From: QHXM01 sp032160705
GTDB lineage: Bacteria > Acidobacteriota > Blastocatellia > Pyrinomonadales > Pyrinomonadaceae
NCBI GenBank assembly: GCA_032160705.1
Contig: JAVHVE010000074.1
Span: forward strand, 1-64,000
Direction: 5' to 3'
DNA length: 64,000 nt
Every line of letters begins with the position of its first letter. Within the stretch, counting starts at the first letter, position 1. The notes under the pieces were generated by a model. It was not told the origin of the DNA and did not search any database. It saw nothing but the letters and a program-made list of their open reading frames with translations. Below are positions 41,119 to 49,596 of this stretch, piece after piece. The position numbers were made by a program, and so were the translations under genes.

Positions 41119-42462
41119 GTGAAAGTTGTTCGTATCATCGCCCGGCTCAATGTTGGCGGCCCGGCCCGTCATGTCGTCTGGCTCACAGCCGGATTACGCA
41201 GCGCGGGATGCGAGTCGGTGCTGGTGGCGGGCGTTGTCCCGCCCGGCGAGGATGATATGACCTACTTTGCAACCGCGAATGGAATTGAGCCGTTCATCAT
41301 TCCGCAGATGAGCCGCGAGATTTCACCTAAAGATGTCCTGACGGCCTGGAAACTCTACCGCCTCTTTTTACGTGAGCGCCCGGACATCATCCATACGCAC
41401 ACGGCGAAAGCGGGAACTGTCGGAAGAATTGCGGGATTCGTTTACCGCTGGCTGACATTCGGAACGCTCGTCGGGCGACCGCGGCCTTGTCGCTTCATCC
41501 ATACTTATCACGGGCATATCTTTCACAGTTATTACGGGAAGTTAAAGACGCGCATTTTTCTGGGCATCGAGAAGGCACTGGCGCTGCTGGTGACGGATAG
41601 AATAATAGCGATCAGCCCTCAGCAGTATCGAGAGATTCATGAAGAGTTCGGGGTGGGTCGCGCCAAACAGTTTGCCATCATCCCGCTCGGATTGGATGCA
41701 TCCGTTTTCGCTGATTGGTCGAATCATCGCAGCCTGATGCGCGAGGCGCTCGGCGCAAACGAAACGGACGTGCTGGTTGGTATTGTTGGAAGGCTGACAG
41801 AGATTAAGAATCACGCGCTCTTTCTTAAGACCGCGGCGCGCTACAAAGAGAGTTTCGGCCTGGCAAAGGATGGACGGCGCGTGCGGTTCATCATCATCGG
41901 CGACGGCACTCTTCGCGCCGCGCTTGAAGAGCAGACGCGCCAGCTTGGCATTGATACTGATGTGACATTCGCGGGAACGCGCAATGATCCCGAAACCTTT
42001 TATCCCGCGCTCGACATAGTCGCTCTGACCTCTCTCAACGAAGGCACGCCGCTGACACTGATCGAAGCGATGGCGAATGCGCGGCCTGTTATCGCCACGG
42101 CGGTCGGCGGCGTGGTTGACCTGTTAGGTGAAGAGGTGGCATCACCATCGATTCAGGACAACGGCAGCGACTACACTTTGCGGGAGCGCGGGGTGCTGGT
42201 TCGCGCCAGTGATGCCGAATCTTTTTGTGAGGGTCTGGCGCGCCTGATTGAAGATCAGGAATTACAGCGCGTGATGGGCGAGCGCGGGCGCGGTTTTGTC
42301 GAACAGAAATATTCCAAAGATCGCTTGCTGGCGGACATGATAGCTCTCTATCGTGAGACCGTGCAGGAAAAGCCAGAAAGGTCTGACGATTGGAGTCTGG
42401 AGTCAAAAGAGAAACTGCCATCGAGTTCGAGACTTCAAACTCCAGGCTCGAGGCTCGATTGA
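41119..42462 (+). CDS. Family 4 glycosyltransferase
   Basis: This 447-residue GT4 enzyme begins VVRIIARLNVGGPARHVVWL, with the GG acceptor loop. It contains IIHTHTAKAGTVGRI, HTYHGHIFHSYY, VGIVGRLTEIKNHALFL, IIGDGTLRAALEE and the donor-site segment LTSLNEGTPLTLIEAMANARP, with EX7E glutamates present. Translation probably starts at GTG 41119. The last 25 or so residues (from about LESKEKLP) are encoded by repetitive, hairpin-forming DNA and look like a non-homologous extension. It is coupled at 14 bases to a GalE-like gene. Confidence 0.88.
   Translation: MKVVRIIARLNVGGPARHVVWLTAGLRSAGCESVLVAGVVPPGEDDMTYFATANGIEPFIIPQMSREISPKDVLTAWKLYRLFLRERPDIIHTHTAKAGTVGRIAGFVYRWLTFGTLVGRPRPCRFIHTYHGHIFHSYYGKLKTRIFLGIEKALALLVTDRIIAISPQQYREIHEEFGVGRAKQFAIIPLGLDASVFADWSNHRSLMREALGANETDVLVGIVGRLTEIKNHALFLKTAARYKESFGLAKDGRRVRFIIIGDGTLRAALEEQTRQLGIDTDVTFAGTRNDPETFYPALDIVALTSLNEGTPLTLIEAMANARPVIATAVGGVVDLLGEEVASPSIQDNGSDYTLRERGVLVRASDAESFCEGLARLIEDQELQRVMGERGRGFVEQKYSKDRLLADMIALYRETVQEKPERSDDWSLESKEKLPSSSRLQTPGSRLD
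42393..42450 (+). repeat. Imperfect inverted repeat inside the glycosyltransferase 3' end
   Basis: Arms 42393-42403 and 42439-42449 pair over 11 bases with one mismatch. The surrounding bases are short GAGTC/GACTT/CTCGA variants. The element forms the final codons of the GT4 gene and may have been acquired as an intergenic repeat. Confidence 0.45.
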
Positions 42463-42476
42463 AGGGGGCTTAAAGT

Positions 42477-43442
42477 TTGCGAGTATTGATTACGGGCGGA
42501 GCGGGTTTTATCGGGTCGCATCTTTCAGATGCGTACCTTGAGAGTGGGGCTGAGGTCTTTGTGATAGATGATCTCTCGACCGGCAGCTTCGAGAATATCG
42601 CGCATCTGAAGGAACACCCACGCTTTCACTACGCCATTGATTCTGTGAACAACCAACCGGTCTTGGCCGAACTCGTCGATCAGTGTGATGTGATCTTTCA
42701 TCTGGCGGCGGCTGTCGGGGTGAAGCTGATAGTTGAGAGTCCGGTCAGGACGATTGAGACCAACGTACACGGCACGGAGGTTGTTCTCTCTCTGGCGAAT
42801 AAGAAGAAGAAGAAAGTACTGATCGCTTCGACTTCCGAAGTCTACGGCTTGAGCACCGAAGTCCCTTTCCGCGAGGATGGCAACCTCGTGATGGGCGCGA
42901 CGACCAAGGGACGTTGGAGCTATGCCTGCTCGAAAGCAATTGACGAGTTTCTGGCGCTCGCCTACTGGCGTGAGAAGAAACTGCCGACCATTGTCGTTCG
43001 GCTATTCAATACGGTAGGCCCACGGCAGACGGGACAATATGGAATGGTTATCCCGACCTTCGTCAAGCAGGCACTGGCAGGCCGACAGATCACCGTTTAT
43101 GGCGACGGCAAGCAGTCGCGCTGTTTCGGCTATGTCGGCGATGTCGTGGGCGCGCTGATTAAGCTGATGGATCAGCCGGAGGCGGTCGGACAGGTCTTCA
43201 ACATCGGCTCAAACGAAGAGGTGACCATTCTGGAGCTGGCCAAGCGCATCAAGAATCTGACCAAATCAGATTCTGAAATCACATTTGTCCCCTATGACGA
43301 GGCTTACGAGGAGGGATTTGAAGATATGCCCCGCCGTATTCCCGACATCTCGAAGATTAGCGGGCTCGTTGGGTTTCGTCCCCGGATGACACTCGACGGC
43401 ATTCTTCAGAATGTGATTAACTTTCACACCGGAAGACCATAG
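42477..43442 (+). CDS. NAD-dependent sugar epimerase/decarboxylase (GalE-like SDR)
   Basis: This 321-residue extended SDR starts LITGGAGFIGSHLSDAYLES and shows FHLAAAVGVKLIVE, ASTSEVYG, the catalytic SYACSK region (YxxxK) and FNTVGPRQTGQYGMVIP, then GDGKQSRCFGYVGDV. The pattern is close to UDP-glucose/UDP-glucuronate enzymes (4-epimerases and UDP-xylose synthases) and not to RmlB, whose STDEVYG motif is missing. A TTG start at 42477 is inferred from the conserved N-terminus and a purine-rich AAGGGGG upstream. Exact substrate unknown. Confidence 0.78.
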   Translation: MRVLITGGAGFIGSHLSDAYLESGAEVFVIDDLSTGSFENIAHLKEHPRFHYAIDSVNNQPVLAELVDQCDVIFHLAAAVGVKLIVESPVRTIETNVHGTEVVLSLANKKKKKVLIASTSEVYGLSTEVPFREDGNLVMGATTKGRWSYACSKAIDEFLALAYWREKKLPTIVVRLFNTVGPRQTGQYGMVIPTFVKQALAGRQITVYGDGKQSRCFGYVGDVVGALIKLMDQPEAVGQVFNIGSNEEVTILELAKRIKNLTKSDSEITFVPYDEAYEEGFEDMPRRIPDISKISGLVGFRPRMTLDGILQNVINFHTGRP

Positions 43443-43688
43443 AGGATGATTGATTTGGCCGGCTCACGCTGGCAGCAAACCTTTGCCATCATGAGCAGGA
43501 TGCTTAATTGACTCACGACGGATAAATTCCTTAAGACGTCAAAGACAATAAAGAAAGCGCATTGAATAAGGAGAAAGTTCACGATTTCCGGTGACTCCAC
43601 GCGCGCTGCGGACGCTTGATTTGTTGCGGCCAATGGACTAGGGTCTTCAAGTTCACTGCGAGAAAAATCGTCCGTTCTATTATCTGTG

Positions 43689-45524
43689 ATGCCCTTTCAG
43701 CCATTGCATCTCACTGCGATTATCGCGTCGTTAGGTTTGGCGCTTGTCTTGACCCCACTTGTCCGCGCGCTGGCGCGTCGCTGGGGTGTTATCGCTAGCC
43801 CAAAGATAGATCGCTGGCACAAAAAGCCGACGGCGATGCTCGGCGGCATCGCCATTTTCCTCTCGGTCGTCCCGGTCGTCCTGATGTACCTCCTTTTTGT
43901 GCCGCCGATGCCGGAGGAAACGCTCAATCATAATCATGCTTACCTCTGGGTGGTGCTGGGAGCCTCTGCCTTTCTCTTTGCCGTAGGCCTGGCCGACGAT
44001 CTGCTGCATGCCAAGCCTTATCAGAAACTTATCGGACAGGTCATGGGCGCGGCTTTCGTCATCTATTACGGTTTAAGTTTGCCGTGGACCGGGTCTGCCG
44101 GGGTCAACATGGTGATTACGATTTTCTGGCTCATCGGAATTACCAATGCCATCAATCTCCTCGATAACATGGACGGGCTCGCCGCTGGGATTGCGGCAAT
44201 CTCATCCATCTTCCTGGCAGTCAAATTCCTGGTGGACTCTCAGCCAACAGAAGCCCTGATGCTGGCCGTCTTCGCCGCAGCTTTGATCGGCTTCCTCGCT
44301 TACAACTCAAGCCCAGCCTCAATTTTCATGGGTGACTGCGGCTCGATGTTCATCGGGTTCTTTCTGGCCGCCACGTCGCTCATCAGTGTGTCGGGCGGGC
44401 GCTCGCGCAGCTTTCTGCCTGTTTTGGCCGTACCGATTCTGGTTCTTTTTATCCCGATCTTCGATACGACTTTCGTCACACTCTTACGAAAACTCTCTGG
44501 CCGCTCGGCATCGCAAGGCGGGCGCGACCACACCTCGCACAGACTGGTGGCGCTGGGCCTGTCTGAACGGCGGGCTGTGTGGATGCTTTATGGGTTTGCG
44601 GCCCTGGCCGGCTTGCTGGCAATGTTTGTGCGTGAGGTACATCTGGACGTGAGCCTCGCCGCAATTACCGGCTTCACAATCCTGCTGACGCTGCTGGGAG
44701 TTTACCTTGCGGGCGTCAAAGTCTATGACGAAGAGGAAGTGAAGGCGGTACACGACAAGCCGCTGTTCGCTTTCCTAATTGATCTCTCTTATAAGCGTCG
44801 CATCTTCGAGGTTCTGCTCGACCTGCTGCTCGTTGTTCTCGCTTATTACGGCGCTTACGTACTCCGATTCGGCCCGATGGCGGAAAGCGCGACGTGGAGA
44901 ATATTTTTACGGACGCTGCCCGTGCTCCTTTTCGTTAAGATGGCAGCGTTTCTCGTGATGGGTGTCTATCGTGGGCTCTGGCGCTACACCAGCATCGACG
45001 ATCTGTTGGTCTTTGCCAAGGCTGTGTTCGTCGGTTCAGTCGCAAGCATGCTGACGATTCTTTTCGCCTTCCGCTTTGAAGGCGTCTCGCGGACGGTTTT
45101 TGTCCTCGATGCGATGCTGATGTTCATGTTGCTGACCGCAAGCCGAATGGCCTTTCGATTGTTTCGGCAGATTCTCCCGGCACCATCAACACGCAATGGT
45201 TGCCGCATCTTGATTTATGGTGCGGGCGATGCCGGCGAACTACTCCTGCGCGAGTTGCTGAATAACCGCAAATTGCAATACGCGCCCATCGGCTTTGTCG
45301 ATGATGATCCGAACAAGAAGGGGAAAGTTATTCACGGCCTGCGTGTTTTTGGTGGCAACGGGATGCTGCGCGACGTGTGCAGAGAGCACGGTATCGAGGA
45401 GGTGCTCATCTCCAGTTCACGCTTTTCTGAAGAGCGCCTTGCAGAGATTATGCGAGATTGCGAGGCAGAGCAGATTTCTCTTAAGCAGATGCGGATTAGA
45501 ATAGAAACAATCGGTGAGAAGTGA
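43689..45524 (+). CDS. WecA-like initiating transferase fused to a CapD-like N-terminal module
   Basis: This 611-residue protein has two parts. Residues 1 to about 345 are a polyprenyl-phosphate sugar-1-phosphate transferase with about ten membrane spans: LADDLLHAKPYQKL, NAINLLDNMDGLAAG, FMGDCGSMFIGF and GRDHTSHRLVALGLS are its catalytic motifs. Residues of about 360-611 resemble the N-terminal half of CapD/FlaA1-type proteins: four membrane helices, then a Rossmann CoA_binding_3 domain (CRILIYGAGDAGELLL, GFVDDDPNKKG). The catalytic SDR half of CapD is absent. It should start the lipid-linked repeat unit; the second part may regulate it or bind a nucleotide. ATG 43689 is preferred over the adjoining GTG. 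Confidence 0.85.
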   Translation: MPFQPLHLTAIIASLGLALVLTPLVRALARRWGVIASPKIDRWHKKPTAMLGGIAIFLSVVPVVLMYLLFVPPMPEETLNHNHAYLWVVLGASAFLFAVGLADDLLHAKPYQKLIGQVMGAAFVIYYGLSLPWTGSAGVNMVITIFWLIGITNAINLLDNMDGLAAGIAAISSIFLAVKFLVDSQPTEALMLAVFAAALIGFLAYNSSPASIFMGDCGSMFIGFFLAATSLISVSGGRSRSFLPVLAVPILVLFIPIFDTTFVTLLRKLSGRSASQGGRDHTSHRLVALGLSERRAVWMLYGFAALAGLLAMFVREVHLDVSLAAITGFTILLTLLGVYLAGVKVYDEEEVKAVHDKPLFAFLIDLSYKRRIFEVLLDLLLVVLAYYGAYVLRFGPMAESATWRIFLRTLPVLLFVKMAAFLVMGVYRGLWRYTSIDDLLVFAKAVFVGSVASMLTILFAFRFEGVSRTVFVLDAMLMFMLLTASRMAFRLFRQILPAPSTRNGCRILIYGAGDAGELLLRELLNNRKLQYAPIGFVDDDPNKKGKVIHGLRVFGGNGMLRDVCREHGIEEVLISSSRFSEERLAEIMRDCEAEQISLKQMRIRIETIGEK

Positions 45525-45556
45525 CGTGGGAATAGCTATCTTTCGTGTCACTTCTC
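45516..45556 (+). other. Hairpin overlapping the end of the WecA-CapD fusion gene
   Basis: A perfect 10-bp inverted repeat (45516-45525 and 45547-45556) includes the stop codon of the upstream gene. It occludes an in-frame GTG at 45545, which supports choosing the next GTG at 45569 as the start of the TPR gene. Confidence 0.5.
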
Positions 45557-45568
45557 GCTGCTTTCATC

Positions 45569-46933
45569 GTGTCTCAGTCAACGCCTGATCAACTGAAGTT
45601 AATAGACGTGCGAAAGCCGCTCGTGCGCGCGCTGCTGGCATTGCCGGTCGCGTTGGCGCTGCTGTTTTCATGGTATGCGGTGCGTTGGTACGTAGGCGAT
45701 TTCGTGGCGGAATTTGTGCCGAGCATGGAAGAGGGGCAGCTTGAGGCGGCGCTGGCGGCGATGCATCTGGCACCCGACGATCCGTGGACTCATCGAATGG
45801 TGGCCGGTCTTAAGCGGAGAAGCCTCCTGCCGGGAGACCTGGAAGATGCCGTGCATCATTATGAAGAAGCCGTCAGGCTTTCTCCCAATGACTATCGCTT
45901 CTGGATGGATTTGGGTCGCACACGCGAGGAGTTAGGTGATCGCGACGGAGGCGAGAAGGCTTTGCGTCGCGCCGTCGAGCTTGCTCCCTCTTACGCCTAT
46001 CCGCGATGGCACTTAGGAAACCTTCTGTTGCGCGCCGGGCGTGGCGAAGAGGCTTTCGCAGAGTTGCGGCGTGCGGCGGAGGCCAGCCCGGAGATGCGTC
46101 CACAGTTGTTCAATGTAGCCTGGACGTTGTACGAGCAGAATATTGATGAGATTAAAAAGGTGGTTGGCGATTCTGCTGGCACGCGAGCCGAGTTTGCAAT
46201 GTATCTGATCGGGCGGCAGCGCCTGGATGACGCGCTAAATCTATGGTCGAGCCTAAAACCTGCCGAGAAGAGAGAGCAGAGTGCAACGGGCAGCGCGATT
46301 ATGCAGAGCCTGCTCGAACAGAAGCGTTACCGCGTGGCTCTGAATATTTTTAATGACTTGAATCCCGGTGATGCTTCAATCGAGGCCATGCAGCTTGTCA
46401 ATGGTAGTTTTGAAAACGATATTAACACCGCCGGAAATAAGATTTTCAACTGGCAGATTAAATCTGACCCGCAGGCGCAGATAGCTCTTGATGGAAGCAC
46501 TTCGCATAGCGGCGCGCGCAGTTTGCGTATCTTCTTCAGGGTTTCCACAACGCTCGCTTTCAACAACGTCGGGCAAATGGTCGTCGTCGAGCCTTCGGCG
46601 GCATACCATTTTGAATGCTACGCGCGGGCAGGAGATTTGAAGAGCGGGGGAACGCCCCTGATAGAGATTATAGACGCCATGGACGGCTCGACAGTCTTAG
46701 GCGCTTCAAAGCCGCTCCCTTCCGGCACGTATGACTGGCAACTGATTTCGATAAACTTTAAGACACCCCCGAAAACAGAGGCTGTGATGGTGCGGATCGG
46801 TCGCGGAACGTGCGGCTCGGACGCTCTCTGTCCTATTTTCGGTACGGTCTGGTATGACGACTTCAATCTCCAACGTATCAGCGGGGCAACCGACCCGCGA
46901 GTTAATCGCAGCGGAAGCGAAACCGGCCACTAA
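45569..46933 (+). CDS. TPR protein with C-terminal carbohydrate-binding-like domain
   Basis: A protein of about 454 residues with an N-terminal membrane anchor (ALLALPVALALLFSWYAV). TPR helices follow from about 55 to 200 (YEEAVRLSPNDYRFWMDLGRTREELGD, split here as adjoining repeats; then ALRRAVELAPSYAYP). From about residue 275 there is a beta-sandwich resembling CBM4/9 or galactose-binding domains (LVNGSFEND, GARSLRIFF, VWYDDFNLQRI). It is probably periplasmic and may help assemble or hold the glycan near the ligase that overlaps it. GTG 45569 is chosen; GTG 45545 lies in a hairpin. Start uncertain. Confidence 0.72.
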   Translation: MSQSTPDQLKLIDVRKPLVRALLALPVALALLFSWYAVRWYVGDFVAEFVPSMEEGQLEAALAAMHLAPDDPWTHRMVAGLKRRSLLPGDLEDAVHHYEEAVRLSPNDYRFWMDLGRTREELGDRDGGEKALRRAVELAPSYAYPRWHLGNLLLRAGRGEEAFAELRRAAEASPEMRPQLFNVAWTLYEQNIDEIKKVVGDSAGTRAEFAMYLIGRQRLDDALNLWSSLKPAEKREQSATGSAIMQSLLEQKRYRVALNIFNDLNPGDASIEAMQLVNGSFENDINTAGNKIFNWQIKSDPQAQIALDGSTSHSGARSLRIFFRVSTTLAFNNVGQMVVVEPSAAYHFECYARAGDLKSGGTPLIEIIDAMDGSTVLGASKPLPSGTYDWQLISINFKTPPKTEAVMVRIGRGTCGSDALCPIFGTVWYDDFNLQRISGATDPRVNRSGSETGH

Positions 46934-48395
46934 CCCCACCGCCCCCGTCGAATTGGTGCGGACGCTGGCCAGTCGCTTCATCATCGTGATGCTCTGCCTT
47001 GCGATAGTGCTCTCGGCACTCGCCTACGGCACGGTGCATTACTGGTCGCTCGCCATCTTTGAGATAGGCGCGTGCGTGCTGGTTATCCTATGGGCTGTTG
47101 ACGCATGGCGCAGCCGAACACTGCGCGTCAGTCGAAGCCTGCTGCAATGGCCGCTCATCGGCTTGTTACTGCTTGGCCTCGCGCAGCTTTTGCCTCTTCG
47201 GAGCAACGCAGGCACTGGAGGCGCGCTGGCCTCCTCGCCCATCAGCAGTCTTTCGCTTGATCCATACTCAACGCGCCTGGCGCTCGTGCAGATTCTCACG
47301 CTTCTGGTTTACTTTGCTGCCGCGCTGGCCTTCATTGATAGCCCGAAGCGTCTGCGCCTGGTGGTGCGCACCATCACCATCTTCGGTTTCATGCTTGCGC
47401 TCCTCGGTCTCATGCAGTTTTTCACCAGCCAGGATAAAATCTATTGGTTGAAAGAGCTGCCGCAGAGTATTCCATTCGGGCCGTTCTACAATCGCCACCA
47501 CTTCGCAGGCTACATGGAACTCGCGATGGCTCTGCCGCTCGGACTGCTCTTTTCGGGAGCAATCGAAAGCGACAAGCGCCCGCTCTACATCTTCTCAGTC
47601 GTCCTGATGGGAATTGCGCTGATTATGACGGCCTCGCGTGGTGCGATGATTAGCCTCTTTGGGGAAGCCATGTTTCTGGTAGCCTTCGGCTTCAGAAGAG
47701 CAGGCCAAAAGGAGGATGTGGAAGAAAAAAGCAGTCGCATCCGCTCAGCGCTCGCTCGCGCTGGCCTGGCTTTAGCCATGGTGCTGGTGCTCTTTGGCGG
47801 GGCGGTGTTGTTCGGAGGCGAATCAGCTTTGAGCAGATTATTTGGGACGGTTAATTCCGATGACCCGACGACGGGGCGCGCGCATTTCTGGAGCGTGACG
47901 CTTGATATCATCAGCGCCCATCCGGTGATCGGCGCGGGACTCGGCTCTTACGGGCTGGCTTACACGCAGTACGATTCGCGCAACGGTATGTTTCGCCTTG
48001 AACAAGCGCATAACGATTACTTGCAGATCATGTCTGACGCTGGAATCATTGGCGTTTGCTTAGGCGTCTTCTTTATCATCGCACTCTTCCGAACGAGTTT
48101 CGCGCGCAGAGAGACGGACGATCTGTTCCGGCGCGGTGTGGCGACCGGCGCACTCGCCGGCTGTTTTGCCGTACTCATTCACAGCTTCTTTGACTTTACG
48201 CTGCATACGACCGCGAACGCCCTGCTTTTTTTAATGATGGCTACGCTGGCGACGCTCAATGGCCGCGTTGAGCGCGCATCCGAGACTCGTCCTCGTCGTC
48301 GCCGCCGCCGCCGATCAACCAAGCAGCCTGACATCCCGATCATCCGCGCGGGCACGCTGCCGCCATCGCGTGTTCACCATAATTCCAGTAAATGA
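46854..48395 (+). CDS. O-antigen ligase/polymerase family membrane protein (WaaL/Wzy-like)
   Basis: This 513-residue protein has about twelve membrane spans and a large outer loop. Family signs are FYNRHHFAGYMELAMALPLG, LIMTASRGAMISL, the acidic pair TGRAHFWSVTLDII, PVIGAGLGSYGLAY and EQAHNDYLQIMSDAGIIG, the hallmark of the Wzy_C/WaaL family (conserved His). It joins finished glycan to lipid A core or another acceptor, or polymerises repeats. The predicted ATG overlaps the TPR gene by 80 bases; a start near 46954 would shorten this. The C-terminus is arginine-rich. Confidence 0.85.
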   Translation: MTTSISNVSAGQPTRELIAAEAKPATNPTAPVELVRTLASRFIIVMLCLAIVLSALAYGTVHYWSLAIFEIGACVLVILWAVDAWRSRTLRVSRSLLQWPLIGLLLLGLAQLLPLRSNAGTGGALASSPISSLSLDPYSTRLALVQILTLLVYFAAALAFIDSPKRLRLVVRTITIFGFMLALLGLMQFFTSQDKIYWLKELPQSIPFGPFYNRHHFAGYMELAMALPLGLLFSGAIESDKRPLYIFSVVLMGIALIMTASRGAMISLFGEAMFLVAFGFRRAGQKEDVEEKSSRIRSALARAGLALAMVLVLFGGAVLFGGESALSRLFGTVNSDDPTTGRAHFWSVTLDIISAHPVIGAGLGSYGLAYTQYDSRNGMFRLEQAHNDYLQIMSDAGIIGVCLGVFFIIALFRTSFARRETDDLFRRGVATGALAGCFAVLIHSFFDFTLHTTANALLFLMMATLATLNGRVERASETRPRRRRRRRSTKQPDIPIIRAGTLPPSRVHHNSSK

Positions 48396-49555
48396 AAAAG
48401 AGTTTACTACAACTTATTGTCTGCCCTCTGTGTCAGGCAGCGCTCGCTGCCGAAAGTTTTCAAGAGACTTCAGGCGGCGAGATCGAGAGCGGGGTGATGG
48501 TTTGCGCGTGCGGCGCAGGCTACCCGGTCATCGGCAGCATTCCACGCCTGCTTCCGCCTGCGCTTCAAAGCATGTTGTGGGAAATTCACCCGGAGTTTTT
48601 CCGTGCTTACCGGATGCGCCTGCCGAAAGTGTTATTGCCGGATGAAGAGAAGAAGGCGGACGAGCCGGACGAGGATTCGGAGGTGAAAGCGCAGCGCGAT
48701 ACGGCGCGCAGTTTCGGCTACGAGTGGCAGGCTTTTTCCGAGATGTTGCCCGATTACGAAGCTAACTTTCACTGGTACTTCGAGCGCTTCGCGCCCCTTT
48801 CGTTTGCGGGCAAGCGAATTCTGGACGCAGGCTGCGGCACAGGGCGTCATACTTTCCACATGGCGCGCAGCGGCGCTCGCGAAGTCATGGCGATGGACTT
48901 CAGCCAGGCGATTGAGGTCGCAGCGCGCAACAACCGCGACAATCCCAACACGCATTTTGTTCAGGCAGACATCTACCACCCGCCGTTTCCGCCTGATAGT
49001 TTTGATTTCGTTTACAGCCTCGGGGTGTTGCATCATCTGCCTGACCCGGAAAAAGGATTCCGCACGCTCTTGCCGCTCCTGCGCGCTGGCGGCTACATGA
49101 ATATTTACCTTTACTGGAATCTGGAGAGCGAAGCGGCCTGGCGGCGGGCGGCGCTCTCCGTCATTACCCAGACGCGGCGCGTCACAACGCGCCTGCCGCA
49201 CACCCTGCTCAAGAAATTGTCATGGCTAATTGCTGCCGGATTCCAGGTCGCATTCGTGCTTCCGTCGCGTGCTCTGGCCAAGTTTAAGTTGACGCGCCCG
49301 CTTGCTGACCGTGTGCCCTTAGGGCATTACCGCAAATATTCGTTTCGCGTTCTCTACACGGATCAATTCGACCGCTTCTCTGCCCCCATCGAGAATCGCT
49401 ATAGCCGGGCAGATGTTGAGAGATGGTTTGAGCGGGAGGGGTTGAAAGAAATAGTGATTCTCGGCGGCGCTGGCTGGCGCGCCTCGGCTCGGCGCTCAGC
49501 CGGGATTCAACTCCGCGACAGAGACGAGGCTGTGCCGTTATCTACTTCCGTATAG
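48392..49555 (+). CDS. SAM methyltransferase with Trm112-like N-terminal zinc domain
   Basis: This 387-residue protein starts with a Trm112-like segment (IVCPLCQAAL and VCACGAGYPVIGSIPRLLP), followed by a class I SAM fold: ILDAGCGTGRHTFHMA, VMAMDFSQAIEVA, VYSLGVLHHLPDPE and LRAGGYMNIYLYW. The middle contains a hydrophobic stretch (LSWLIAAGFQVAFVLPS) that may touch the membrane. It overlaps the ligase gene as ATGA. Glycan or lipid intermediate methylation is likely in this place; the substrate is unknown. Confidence 0.78.
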   Translation: MKKSLLQLIVCPLCQAALAAESFQETSGGEIESGVMVCACGAGYPVIGSIPRLLPPALQSMLWEIHPEFFRAYRMRLPKVLLPDEEKKADEPDEDSEVKAQRDTARSFGYEWQAFSEMLPDYEANFHWYFERFAPLSFAGKRILDAGCGTGRHTFHMARSGAREVMAMDFSQAIEVAARNNRDNPNTHFVQADIYHPPFPPDSFDFVYSLGVLHHLPDPEKGFRTLLPLLRAGGYMNIYLYWNLESEAAWRRAALSVITQTRRVTTRLPHTLLKKLSWLIAAGFQVAFVLPSRALAKFKLTRPLADRVPLGHYRKYSFRVLYTDQFDRFSAPIENRYSRADVERWFEREGLKEIVILGGAGWRASARRSAGIQLRDRDEAVPLSTSV

Positions 49556-49596
49556 GCGAGCCCAGGTCCCTGTAGAGATGGAAAAGATTACTGAGC

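Noticed and set aside
42477..43442. Missing RmlB (dTDP-glucose 4,6-dehydratase)
   Set aside because: The sequence has ASTSEVYG and FNTVGPRQTGQYG, which fit UDP-sugar epimerases/decarboxylases; the STDEVYG dehydratase motif is absent.
43443..43688. Possible gene remnant or RNA gene in the 246-base gap
   Set aside because: No consistent frame, tRNA-like fold or conserved motif was seen.
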